Source: Mesobaculum littorinae (GTDB lineage Bacteria; Pseudomonadota; Alphaproteobacteria; Rhodobacterales; Rhodobacteraceae). From it: a stretch of 64,000 bases of DNA. Numbering within the stretch: the stretch's first letter is position 1; each line of letters opens with the position of its first letter. Location: assembly GCF_004011175.1 (NCBI RefSeq), contig NZ_RQXX01000001.1, positions 310,001 to 374,000 on the forward strand, in the 5' to 3' direction. A program made the position numbers and the translations under genes. Shown one piece after another: positions 36,308 through 43,889 of this stretch. Under the pieces are notes generated by a model. The model saw only the letters and a list, made by a program, of their open reading frames with translations. It ran no database searches and had not been told where the DNA came from.

Positions 36308-37110
36308 TGCACCGCTTCGAAAAGATGCACGGTCTCGGAAATGATTTCGCCGTCTTCGACTTGCGCGAGACGCCGTCAGACTTCGATCCGGCTCTCGTGG
36401 CCGCCCTCGCGGATCGGCACACAGGCATCGGCTTCGACCAGATGGTACTGATCGGTCCCTCCGACATGGCGTCGATCCGCGTCGAGATCCGCAATGCCGA
36501 CGGAAGCCCGGCCGAGATTTGCGGGAATGCGTTGCGCTGCGTGGGCCTTTTGATTGGGGGAGAACTGTCGGTGGAAACCGGCAGTGGCATAGCACGTGTC
36601 GTGACGACAGATGACGGTGTCGAGGTCGCGTTGCCAGAACCGCGCATCGCCCCGGTGGACGCCCAGTCGCTGACTCCCGAGAGCTGCCGGATGCTCTCCG
36701 CGCTTCTACGGGCGGAGCGGGCCGAGCCGCTTTGGCATGTCGATGTCGGGAACCCGCACCTCGTCGTTCTGGTCGACGACATCGGAGCGGTTGACGTGGC
36801 CAATGCCGGTCCGATTCTCGAACACGCCCCTTTCTTCCCCGACCGCATCAACGTGGCCTTCGCCCGAATTGCCAGTGCGGACCGGATCGACCTGCGCATG
36901 TGGGAGCGGGGCGCGGGCGCGACGCGGGCCTGCGGATCAGGGGCCTGCGCCGCGGCCGCCGCGGCAATCAAAGCAGGCCTGACTGGCGACCACGTCACGG
37001 TCGACCAACTCGGCGGTGGGCTTTCGGTGCGATGGGTCAGAGGCGAAGAGCTTACGATGGTCGGGCATGCGGCCCATGTATATTCCGGCCGGATCGAGGT
37101 GCGCACATGA
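36304..37110 (+). CDS. Diaminopimelate epimerase-like protein
   Basis: A 268-residue member of the cofactor-independent DapF racemase fold. It opens HRFEKMHGLGNDFAVFDLRE, close to DapF's FTKMHGLGNDFVVID. Both catalytic cysteines are present: C73 in AEICGNALRCVG and C210 in GATRACGSGACA. GNPHLVV also fits. It is shorter at the substrate loops than housekeeping DapF. Being in an operon with two exporters rather than with cell-wall genes, it may racemise another amino acid; DapF-fold histidine racemases (CntK) are a known precedent, but no nicotianamine-synthase-like partner is present here. An ATGA overlap joins it to the genes on both sides. Confidence 0.82.
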   Translation: MMHRFEKMHGLGNDFAVFDLRETPSDFDPALVAALADRHTGIGFDQMVLIGPSDMASIRVEIRNADGSPAEICGNALRCVGLLIGGELSVETGSGIARVVTTDDGVEVALPEPRIAPVDAQSLTPESCRMLSALLRAERAEPLWHVDVGNPHLVVLVDDIGAVDVANAGPILEHAPFFPDRINVAFARIASADRIDLRMWERGAGATRACGSGACAAAAAAIKAGLTGDHVTVDQLGGGLSVRWVRGEELTMVGHAAHVYSGRIEVRT

Positions 37111-37883
37111 GCTCGACCTTCGATCTTCTTGCGCTCGTCGGAGCCGGAACGCTGGCTGGCATCATCAACGCGATCGCAGGTGGCGGTACGTTCTTCACCT
37201 TCGCCACGCTCATGGCAATCGGCCTGCCCCCGGTCGCGGCAAACGCGACGAGTGCGGTCTCGGTTTTGCCCGGTCAGATCGCCTCCGCCCTGGCCTACAG
37301 GCGCGAGATTGCAGCACTCGCCCGCGTTCTCGTCCCGCTCTGCGCGATATCGGCGGTCGGAGGGCTGTTCGGCGGCTGGCTGCTTCTCAATACCGACGAC
37401 ACGACCTTCCGCGGCCTCGTGCCGTGGCTTTTGCTTTTCGCGACGATCCTATTCGCCGTGTCGCCGCGCATTCCCGCGTTCATGCAGCACATTAGGGGCG
37501 GCGCGGGCATGACAACCAATCCGGTCCCCAAGGCCACGATCGGAGCACTGGCGCTGCAAGGCATCGTGGCGATCTACGGAGGATATTTTGGGGCCGGCAT
37601 GGGCATCATGATGCTCGCGTCCCTCTCGATCGTCTTCGGCGACCGGTTCCACGACGCCAATGCCTCCAAGAACATCCTCGCGGTCTTCATGCAGGGCTTC
37701 GCCGTAATCCTCTTCGTCTTCTCCGGACTGGTGCAGTGGCCGGAGGCCGTCGTCATCACGCTGTCCAGCATCACGGGCGGATTCCTCGGCGTCGTCGTCG
37801 CCCGCCGCGTTCCCGTTCCGGTCATGCGCTGGACCGTGGTCGCTGTCGGCGCCGCGTTGTCGGCATGGTACTTCGTCAATTGA
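37107..37883 (+). CDS. TSUP family (TauE/SafE) membrane permease
   Basis: A 258-residue integral membrane protein with about eight helices. The two TSUP repeats are visible: LVGAGTLAGIINAIAGGGTF near the N-terminus and GIVAIYGGYFGAGMGIMMLA in the second half. Members export or import sulfite, organosulfonates or other organic anions. The gene starts by ATGA overlap with the DapF-like gene, so it belongs to the same operon, as a second candidate exporter or importer for the epimerase's substrate or product. Substrate not deducible. Confidence 0.85.
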   Translation: MSSTFDLLALVGAGTLAGIINAIAGGGTFFTFATLMAIGLPPVAANATSAVSVLPGQIASALAYRREIAALARVLVPLCAISAVGGLFGGWLLLNTDDTTFRGLVPWLLLFATILFAVSPRIPAFMQHIRGGAGMTTNPVPKATIGALALQGIVAIYGGYFGAGMGIMMLASLSIVFGDRFHDANASKNILAVFMQGFAVILFVFSGLVQWPEAVVITLSSITGGFLGVVVARRVPVPVMRWTVVAVGAALSAWYFVN

Positions 37884-37929
37884 CGGGCAAAACCTCGAAG
37901 CTGCATTCAAGCAAGATGGGAGCGTTCCA

Positions 37930-38304
37930 GTGGATACCGTTACGTGGCAGCGCATCGAAGGCGCGCTCGTCTTTCTCGCGGGGCTCGCGCTATATGCGTT
38001 CACGGGCTACGGGGCGCCGTGGTGGTGGGCCGTCCTCATTTTCTTCGCACCGGACCTCAGTTTCGCAGCGTATTCGTTCGGATCGAGATGGGGTGCCGTC
38101 GTCTATAACGCTGCACACATTTATGCGCTTGGTATCATTCTCGTCGCGTTCGGTGCCGCTACAGATGCCGGTCTTCCGTCCGCACTGGGTTCGCTCTGGC
38201 TTGCCCATTCGGGGTTCGATCGCATGCTCGGCTACGGTCTCAAATCTCCCGCCGGTTTCAACGTCACCCACCTCGGTCGAATAGGCGGTCCAGAAGCGAA
38301 GTGA
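37930..38304 (+). CDS. DUF4260 family membrane protein
   Basis: A 124-residue protein with about four hydrophobic segments (ALVFLAGLALYAFTGYGAPW, WAVLIFFAPDLSFAAYSFGS and the helix ALGIILVAFGAAT). The conserved HSGFDRMLGYGLKSP near the C-terminus is characteristic of DUF4260. GTG start at 37930 with GGGAG upstream. Forty-six bases after the TSUP gene, so probably the last gene of that operon. Function unknown. Confidence 0.8.
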   Translation: MDTVTWQRIEGALVFLAGLALYAFTGYGAPWWWAVLIFFAPDLSFAAYSFGSRWGAVVYNAAHIYALGIILVAFGAATDAGLPSALGSLWLAHSGFDRMLGYGLKSPAGFNVTHLGRIGGPEAK

Positions 38305-38754
38305 TCTTCGCCAAACCTTCCTGCATGCCGAGCCGTTCGCTTGCGAATGATCAGGATATCACCTCGGATTTAGGACGATCGTCCCGCACCTCGCCGGAAA
38401 GGAACAGATGATGCCCACCCCGAGGTTCGATGGCGATACGAACGTTTGAGAGTGCGCGTCACGGCCAATAAGTGCTCTGGTTACCGAGCCAAGCTGGACC
38501 GCTTGCACCGGGCAGGTGCATAGTGACCGCAGAACTTCATGCATGGTGTAGCGAAAGCTCACTTCGCCCGCTCCTCCGGCAGTCGAGGCCGCGCCGCCGC
38601 AAGTCCGCGCCGAACTCGAAGTTACAGAATGCTGCGGCGATCTCGCATGGGACTTCTTCGTTTTTGGCGGAAGAACTCACGACATTGATAAGAACTGGGA
38701 CACGTCTGAAGTTGTTTTCGCAGATATCCGTTGATCGTTGCGGGGTCGCCGCCT
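38305..38754. other. Intergenic region upstream of the thrS attenuator
   Basis: A 450-bp stretch with no recognisable gene. It must contain the promoter for the leader/ThrRS transcript; TTGATA at 38684-38689 is a possible -35 element but no good -10 partner was found. Confidence 0.4.
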
Positions 38755-38835
38755 ATGACACTCATCATGATGATCAAGATCGCTCTCACCACACTCACGA
38801 CGACCACGCCTCTTGGGCGGGTTCTCAGGTCGTGA
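38755..38835 (+). CDS. Threonine-rich leader peptide of the thrS attenuator (26 aa)
   Basis: ATG 38755 to TGA 38833 encodes a 26-residue peptide, MTLIMMIKIAL followed by TTLTTTTPLGRVLRS. Seven of 26 residues are Thr, six of them within a seven-codon block (38788-38808). Seven Thr in so short a peptide, followed at once by mutually exclusive hairpins and then a threonyl-tRNA synthetase gene, is the signature of ribosome-mediated attenuation: scarcity of charged tRNA-Thr would stall the ribosome on the Thr codons. The peptide needs no function of its own. Confidence 0.85.
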   Translation: MTLIMMIKIALTTLTTTTPLGRVLRS

Positions 38836-38894
38836 GCTGATCTCATCATCCTCACCACCCAACCCCGCCGGGCATCCGCGCGGGGTTTTCTTTT
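38794..38894 (+). promoter_or_regulatory. Transcription attenuator controlling thrS
   Basis: Four RNA segments can be drawn by eye. Segment 1 (CTCACGAC..CC at 38794-38805, plus CGCC at 38807-38810) pairs with segment 2 (GGCG at 38816-38819 and GGTCGTGAG at 38828-38836). Segment 2 can alternatively pair with segment 3: GGCGGGTT at 38816-38823 with AACCCCGCC at 38861-38869, one bulge. Segments 3 and 4 form the terminator: CCCCGC at 38863-38868 with GCGGGG at 38880-38885, then TTTTCTTTT. The Thr codon block lies in segment 1 and the leader stop codon inside segment 2, exactly as in classical attenuators of biosynthetic operons. Confidence 0.82.
38861..38894 (+). terminator. Attenuator terminator before thrS
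   Basis: GC-rich stem (AACCCCGC with GCGGGGTT, 8 bp) followed by a T-rich tract, ending 44 bp before the thrS start codon. It forms only if the upstream antiterminator pairing does not. Confidence 0.85.
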
Positions 38895-38937
38895 GCCATG
38901 CGGGTCCCGGTCGTCTCCATCCGACAAGGACACCGAT

Positions 38938-40128
38938 ATGGAACACGAAGATCACCGCATGCTGGCCAATCGCCTCGACCTTTATCACATGGAGGAGAAC
39001 GCGCCGGGCATGATCTACTGGCACCCGGCCGGCTGGCGTATCTACCGCGCCCTCGAGGACTACATCCGTGGGTGCATGCGCGCTCTAGACTACGAGGAGG
39101 TGCGCAGCCCGCAGCTCCTGCCGCGCGAGCTGTGGGAGAAATCCGGCCACTGGGAGAAGTTCGGCGAGAACATGTTCGCCGTGCCGCGCCCCGAAGGACG
39201 CGAGTTGGCGCTCAAGCCCATGAGCTGTCCCTGCCATCTACAAATCTTCAACGCAGGCCATCGCTCCTGGCGCGACCTTCCGGCGCGTTATGCCGAGTTC
39301 GGCATCTGCCACCGCGACGAGCCTTCCGGGTCGATGCACGGGTTGATGCGTTCGCGCGGATTCGAACAGGACGATGCCCATGTCATCTGCCGCCCCGAGC
39401 AAGTGGTCCCGGAGGTCGCCCGCTTTGTCGGCCTGCTAAAAAAGGTCTATGCCGATCTCGGTTTCCCTGACTTCGACGTGATGCTTTCGCTTCGGCCCGA
39501 GAAACGGGCCGGGTCCGAGGAGGACTGGGACGCGGCAGAGGCGCAACTTCTCGATGCGGCCCGCGCCGCGGGGCTCGACCCGGCACTGTTGCCAGGTGAA
39601 GGGGCCTTCTATGGGCCCAAGCTCGAGTTCGCACTGCGCGATCTGCAGGGCCGGTCTTGGCAGTGCGGAACCATTCAGCTCGACATGGTCCTGCCGGGCC
39701 GTCTCGAGGCGAATTACATCGGCGAGAATGGCGCACGCCATGTGCCGGTGATGCTCCACCACGCGGTGCTGGGCTCCATGGGCCGCTTCATCGGGATCCT
39801 CCTTGAACACCACCGTGGTCGGCTGCCGCTTTGGCTTGCCCCCGAACAGGTGGCCGTCCTGCCGATCTCGGAAGAGCAGCGCCCCGCAGCTGAGGCAGCC
39901 TACACGGCGATGCGGGACGCTGGACTGCGTCCGGTGATGCTTGACCAGGCCGAAACCCTGCAGCGACGCCTCCTAATTGCGCATGAGCGGTTGATTCCGG
40001 TCCATGCGGTGATCGGTCGACGCGAGGCCGCCGCGGGACAAATCATGCTGCAGGACGGCAATGCCAAGAGAGCGGTAGCGCTACGGGACGGCGTTTTGCA
40101 TCTCAAATCCGCCGGGAGCGCGCCGTAA
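38938..40128 (+). CDS. thrS: Threonyl-tRNA synthetase, catalytic and anticodon domains only
   Basis: A 396-residue ThrRS starting at the class II catalytic core (DHRMLANRLDLYHMEENAPG); the N-terminal TGS and post-transfer editing domains (about 240 residues in the E. coli enzyme) are absent. Present: motif 1 region, motif 2 with CHRDEPSGSMHGLMRSRGFE, motif 3 with GSMGRFIGILLEH, and the zinc ligands C97 (in MSCPCH), H134 and H274. The C-terminal anticodon-binding domain has VAVLPISEEQRPAAEAAYTA. ATG 38938 has AAGGA 8 bp upstream. Such minimal enzymes occur as second copies and as drug-resistant variants; here it sits on a mobile island under its own attenuator. Without editing it could mischarge tRNA-Thr with serine. 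Confidence 0.93.
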   Translation: MEHEDHRMLANRLDLYHMEENAPGMIYWHPAGWRIYRALEDYIRGCMRALDYEEVRSPQLLPRELWEKSGHWEKFGENMFAVPRPEGRELALKPMSCPCHLQIFNAGHRSWRDLPARYAEFGICHRDEPSGSMHGLMRSRGFEQDDAHVICRPEQVVPEVARFVGLLKKVYADLGFPDFDVMLSLRPEKRAGSEEDWDAAEAQLLDAARAAGLDPALLPGEGAFYGPKLEFALRDLQGRSWQCGTIQLDMVLPGRLEANYIGENGARHVPVMLHHAVLGSMGRFIGILLEHHRGRLPLWLAPEQVAVLPISEEQRPAAEAAYTAMRDAGLRPVMLDQAETLQRRLLIAHERLIPVHAVIGRREAAAGQIMLQDGNAKRAVALRDGVLHLKSAGSAP

Positions 40129-40943
40129 TGAGTAAGTCCTCTCGGCTTCACCCTCATCGCAATCTGCGCAGCCATCATCGGGCCGGCGTAGGTTTCAGCT
40201 CAGCCTGGAAACTCTGCTCGCGCAGCACGGTGCTATTCGAAGCCTTGGATACTGAGCGCTTCGACGTCCATCCGCTCCCAAGGCCGCAGACCGCACAGGC
40301 CGGTCATCACCCGACAAGTCGTTTCCCTGCAAGATGGAGACAACGGCCTGTCACATCCAATTTAAGCAATGCTTTAGCGGCGCGTGCTGCGGCAACATTA
40401 AAGCTCACATTCGAGCAATCGCGGCGAAAGACCGAAAAGTCCCGCATAGGCGACCTTGGGTCGTTGGAAATACTGCGGCAGAGATGAATTGCCGCTTCAG
40501 TGGCGCAACGGTACCACACCGGCGGTCGCTTCGAACGTCAGCTCAGGGCCAAAAGTGTCGGGCGTTGCCGCATTCCTGGCGGTCGGCCCGCCGCGCCGCC
40601 GCATGTCCGGGCCCAGATCGAGAGAGGCTTACCAAGCCGATTTTGCATGTGCTGCTGTCTTTCTAAGGTCTGACCATAGGATGGCCCTCCCACCCTCAAT
40701 GGTTCCTTCAGCAAACCGCGACCGCAGAGATCGGCCCCTGCCTAGGCCGCCATCGTGCCAATCTCCTCGGACTGTTTGGTGGATTGACGCGCATCAAAAT
40801 GGCCACGGCAGGCTTGGCGCTGTCGGCACCTGCGGCCAGGTTCATTCACTTTTGGCCGGACTACGCCTTTCACCTGTGAGATTGCCTGTGCCAACCTCGA
40901 AACCGCTTGTATTGTCTACCTGAACCCAGTCGCTTCCGAGATC
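40129..40943. other. Gene-free stretch of 815 bp between thrS and a LysR gene
   Basis: No protein family, RNA or repeat was recognised. Several short open frames lack ribosome-binding sites. One reading near 40700-40900 ends in a plausible-looking tail (IHFWPDYAFHL) but nothing supports a gene; it may be a relic. Confidence 0.45.
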
Positions 40944-41900
40944 ATGTCCGCCAGAGCCAGCATATTGTCCCGCCTTCATCTTCAGGGGCTGCGCCACTTC
41001 GAAGCCGTGGTTCGCCTCGGCACGTTCGAGGCGGCGGCGCGCGAGTTAAATGTCACTCCCGGCGCAGTCAGCCAGCAAATTCGTCGGCTGGAAGACGGAT
41101 TGGGCGTTTCCTTGTTCCACCGCTATGGCAACCGTTCGGAGCCTACCGACGCGGCGCGGCAGATCGCGCAGGGCCTTTCCGATGCCTTCGAGCAGATCGA
41201 ACAGGCACTGGAGATCGGCACCGGAAAGTCCAGCTCTGCTTCGGTCAAGATCAAGCTCTATCAGACGTGGGCGAACCGCTGGCTCATTCCTCGGCTGGAA
41301 GCGTTCGCACAGCAATATCCGGACATTTCCGTCGAATTCGAGACCGGTATCGAGAGCGTCGACGCGGGGTGGGCTGACCTCGACATGGCGCTCAGTATGC
41401 GGCCAGAGGAGTCGCCCGACATTACCCGCGTGCCACTGTTCACGCCGCACCTTCTGGCGGTCTGCACGCCCGCCGTCGCCGAGCGGCTGGGACCAAGGGT
41501 GGACCTGTCGCTCACGACGCGGATTGCCTCTCGCAACCGCATGGAAGACTGGCCCAACTGGATGGCCGCCGCTGGACTGTCGGCGGATGACAAGAAACCC
41601 CTCATGGTGTTCTCGAACTCGACACTGGTCTACGAGGCTGCCTTGGCCGGGAACGGGGTGGCAATCGCTCAGTTGGAGCTGGTTTTGCAAGACCTTGCCG
41701 AGGGGCGGTTGGTGCGTCCTGACCCGACGATCATCGACGCAGCGTCGCCCATCGTCCTGCTGCGCCCCGTCTCAAGGCGTCGGCGCAATGCCGCCGGCTT
41801 GTTCCATGACTGGCTGGTGGCCGAAGCAGGGGGGCTGCGTGCCCGTACGCAGGCCTATCTCGATGCGTCGGGTCGGGACGCCACGATCACCCCTCGGTAA
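40944..41900 (+). CDS. LysR family regulator (GcvA-like)
   Basis: A 318-residue LysR protein with the GcvA-type HTH LQGLRHFEAVVRLGTFEAAA followed by RELNVTPGAVSQQIRRLEDG. The effector-binding domain includes the LYQTWANRWLIPRLEAFAQQ strand typical of the GcvA/AmpR-like subgroup. Its stop overlaps the 3' end of the convergent alpha/beta hydrolase gene by 14 bp. It may regulate the hydrolase-tct operon, although a divergent arrangement would be more usual. Confidence 0.85.
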   Translation: MSARASILSRLHLQGLRHFEAVVRLGTFEAAARELNVTPGAVSQQIRRLEDGLGVSLFHRYGNRSEPTDAARQIAQGLSDAFEQIEQALEIGTGKSSSASVKIKLYQTWANRWLIPRLEAFAQQYPDISVEFETGIESVDAGWADLDMALSMRPEESPDITRVPLFTPHLLAVCTPAVAERLGPRVDLSLTTRIASRNRMEDWPNWMAAAGLSADDKKPLMVFSNSTLVYEAALAGNGVAIAQLELVLQDLAEGRLVRPDPTIIDAASPIVLLRPVSRRRRNAAGLFHDWLVAEAGGLRARTQAYLDASGRDATITPR

Positions 41901-42747
41901 CGTGCTTTGCAAAGGCGGTGATCTCGTCAGCGATACGGCCGGTGCGGAAGGCCTCGGCCCCATGGCCGACATGCGGGACCACTTGCAGGGTCGCGTTCAC
42001 CCCCGCATCGAACAGCCGATTGGCGAAATCCGCGCTTTGCCGCCACGGCAGGACGTGGTCTTCGCGCCCGTGCAGGATCAGGAAAGGCGGCGCGTCGGAC
42101 CGGATATAGTTGGCCGGGCTGATCTCGCGCAGCAGGTCCATCCGGTCCAGGGGCGGCTCGCCGAACATCAGCCCAAGCGGGCTGTCGGCGCTGACATGAT
42201 CGGTGGCCAGATCATCGGCACTCTCCAGCAGATGCGCCAGGTCATAGGCGCCATAGACCGCCACGATGCCGCACGGGGACAGGTTCTCGACCGGATGGAA
42301 TGCGGCGTGATCCTTGGCCAGCACCGCCAGCGACGCAAGATGAGCCCCGGCAGAGGTGCCGGCCAGCACCATGCGGTCCGGGTCGATGCCATAGTCCGCG
42401 GCATGATCGATCAGGTGGCGCAGCCCGTCATTGACGTCCTGCACCTGCGCGGGAAAACGCGCATGCTGCGCCAGCCGGTAGCCGATGCTGACCAGAGCAA
42501 AGCTGTGTTCCAGAACGAACATGGTGCGTACCGCCCGCTTGTCGCGGCGTTGCCAGGCCCCGGGATGGAAGAAGACAACGACGGGCAACGGACGCGCTGC
42601 GCCTTCCGGCAGATACACGTCGTAGGCCTGACGTTCGTGGGGCCCGAACGAGACGTCATGGATCACCTCGACGCCCGGAGGAACCTCCGGCAGGGGGATG
42701 ACGGTCCCGGTATGTTGCGGTTTTGCTGAGGTCTGCGTGTCGGTCAT
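41887..42747 (-). CDS. Alpha/beta hydrolase (carboxylesterase type)
   Basis: A 286-residue hydrolase. The nucleophile elbow is GTSAG (Ser132) in MVLAGTSAGAHLASL, and the oxyanion-hole motif is FFHPGAW, in place of the HGGG/HGGxW of relatives. The late DVLPW-like HGREDHVLPWRQSADFANRL contributes the Asp, and the final GHGAEAF the His. ATG 42747 with AAAGGA upstream. It is the last gene of an operon with TctC and TctAB, so it may de-esterify or lactone-open the compound the transporter brings in. Confidence 0.87.
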   Translation of the reverse strand: MTDTQTSAKPQHTGTVIPLPEVPPGVEVIHDVSFGPHERQAYDVYLPEGAARPLPVVVFFHPGAWQRRDKRAVRTMFVLEHSFALVSIGYRLAQHARFPAQVQDVNDGLRHLIDHAADYGIDPDRMVLAGTSAGAHLASLAVLAKDHAAFHPVENLSPCGIVAVYGAYDLAHLLESADDLATDHVSADSPLGLMFGEPPLDRMDLLREISPANYIRSDAPPFLILHGREDHVLPWRQSADFANRLFDAGVNATLQVVPHVGHGAEAFRTGRIADEITAFAKHVTEG

Positions 42748-42799
42748 GGGGAGTCCTTTTGAAAAGCCCGGACCTGTGTCGGTCCGGGCATGTCTGCGA

Positions 42800-43873
42800 T
42801 CATCCGGGCAGCTTGAAGCCGACCTTTTCGGCATACCAATCTGCCAGCCAGGCGTGGGCCTCGGGCGACATGTCCGCCACGGTGCCCCACAGCGCCCGGG
42901 CGTCCTCCCCGGTGTAGAGGTCGTAGCCGCCGAGCGACTTTTCGTTGGCCGCGCGGAACTCGGGATCGGCGATGACCTTCTCGAAGGCGCGGCTGTAGGC
43001 GTCGACCACCTCGGGCGAGGCCGTAGACGGCAGTACGATGGCCTTGCCGACGGTGATGGCCGCGCTGGTCAGCGCGTAGTAGGCCTCATAGGCGGGGCCG
43101 CTCAGCGGCTCGCCATGGACCTCCTCGTAGAGCTCGATGAACGTCGGCACGTCGGGGAAGTTCGGATCGCGCACGATCTCGCCCGAGGGGGCGATGACAC
43201 CGCCGGCCATCATGGTGATCGCCTTTCCCTCGTCCACCAGCGGCTGGACGCTGCGCATGTAGGCTGCAGTGGTCTGGTGGTCGAGGTTGAACTCGCCACG
43301 CTCAAACCCGATGCGACCGCCCCCGCGTTCCAGACCCCAGACGGATTTCACGTCGAAGCCAAGCAGGTCGAAGGACAGCACGGTCAGGATGTCGGCCGAG
43401 TCCTGACGCCCGCCACCGAACACGAGATCCGCGCCCTTCATGCCCTCGATGTCGCCCGTCTCCGTCGCGCCGGTGGCGGGCGAGACGTAGTAGAGGGGAC
43501 CCATCGGCGCGATGAAGACCGGTACGAACTCATCCAGCGTGAAGCTGATCTGCGGCGCCCCCAGCGTCCTGGCGATGAAGATCGACGAGGACATGGCCAG
43601 GAAGTCCGATCCATCGGAACTGGCGCGTTTGCTGAAGCGGTTGGCAGCAGGAATACCGCCGCCGCCCGGTTCGTTCCGGACAAGTATCGTAGGCTCGTTC
43701 TCGAACGCCTGGGACAGATAGGGCGCCACCGCGCGTACCAGCGTATCGCTGCCGCCGCCTTCGCCGAACGGCACGGTGGCGTTGATCCGGTTCAGACCCA
43801 GATCCTGCGTGGCGGCTGGCAGACTGGTCCCAAGGGCGACAGCCCCGGCCAGCAAGATGGTCTTGAGTTTCAT
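42800..43873 (-). CDS. tctC: Tripartite tricarboxylate transporter substrate-binding protein (TctC/Bug family)
   Basis: A 357-residue periplasmic receptor: signal peptide MKLKTILLAGAVALGTSLPA with cleavage near AAT, then the Bug-type start INATVPFGEGGGSDTLVRAV where the family has VPFxxGGxxD. EPTILVRNEPGGGGIPAANR is the loop contacting the ligand carboxylate. These proteins bind carboxylates such as citrate or aromatic acids and deliver them to TctAB. GGAGGAG lies before the start, and the gene is directly downstream of tctAB (16 bp). The ligand is unknown. Confidence 0.9.
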   Translation of the reverse strand: MKLKTILLAGAVALGTSLPAATQDLGLNRINATVPFGEGGGSDTLVRAVAPYLSQAFENEPTILVRNEPGGGGIPAANRFSKRASSDGSDFLAMSSSIFIARTLGAPQISFTLDEFVPVFIAPMGPLYYVSPATGATETGDIEGMKGADLVFGGGRQDSADILTVLSFDLLGFDVKSVWGLERGGGRIGFERGEFNLDHQTTAAYMRSVQPLVDEGKAITMMAGGVIAPSGEIVRDPNFPDVPTFIELYEEVHGEPLSGPAYEAYYALTSAAITVGKAIVLPSTASPEVVDAYSRAFEKVIADPEFRAANEKSLGGYDLYTGEDARALWGTVADMSPEAHAWLADWYAEKVGFKLPG

Positions 43874-43889
43874 GATCGTCTTCTCCTCC

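Noticed and set aside
36304-37883. Opine metallophore (staphylopine-type) locus
   Set aside because: Only a racemase-like gene and exporters are present; no nicotianamine-synthase-like or opine dehydrogenase gene.
38359-38562. 67-codon open frame on the minus strand upstream of thrS
   Set aside because: No ribosome-binding site and no family similarity recognised.
38305-38894. T-box or other riboswitch before thrS
   Set aside because: No T-box consensus or specifier loop; the Thr-rich leader peptide and hairpins explain the region better.
40129-40943. Possible gene remnant in the long gap before the LysR gene
   Set aside because: Short frames with protein-like tails exist but no family could be named, and no start signals are present.
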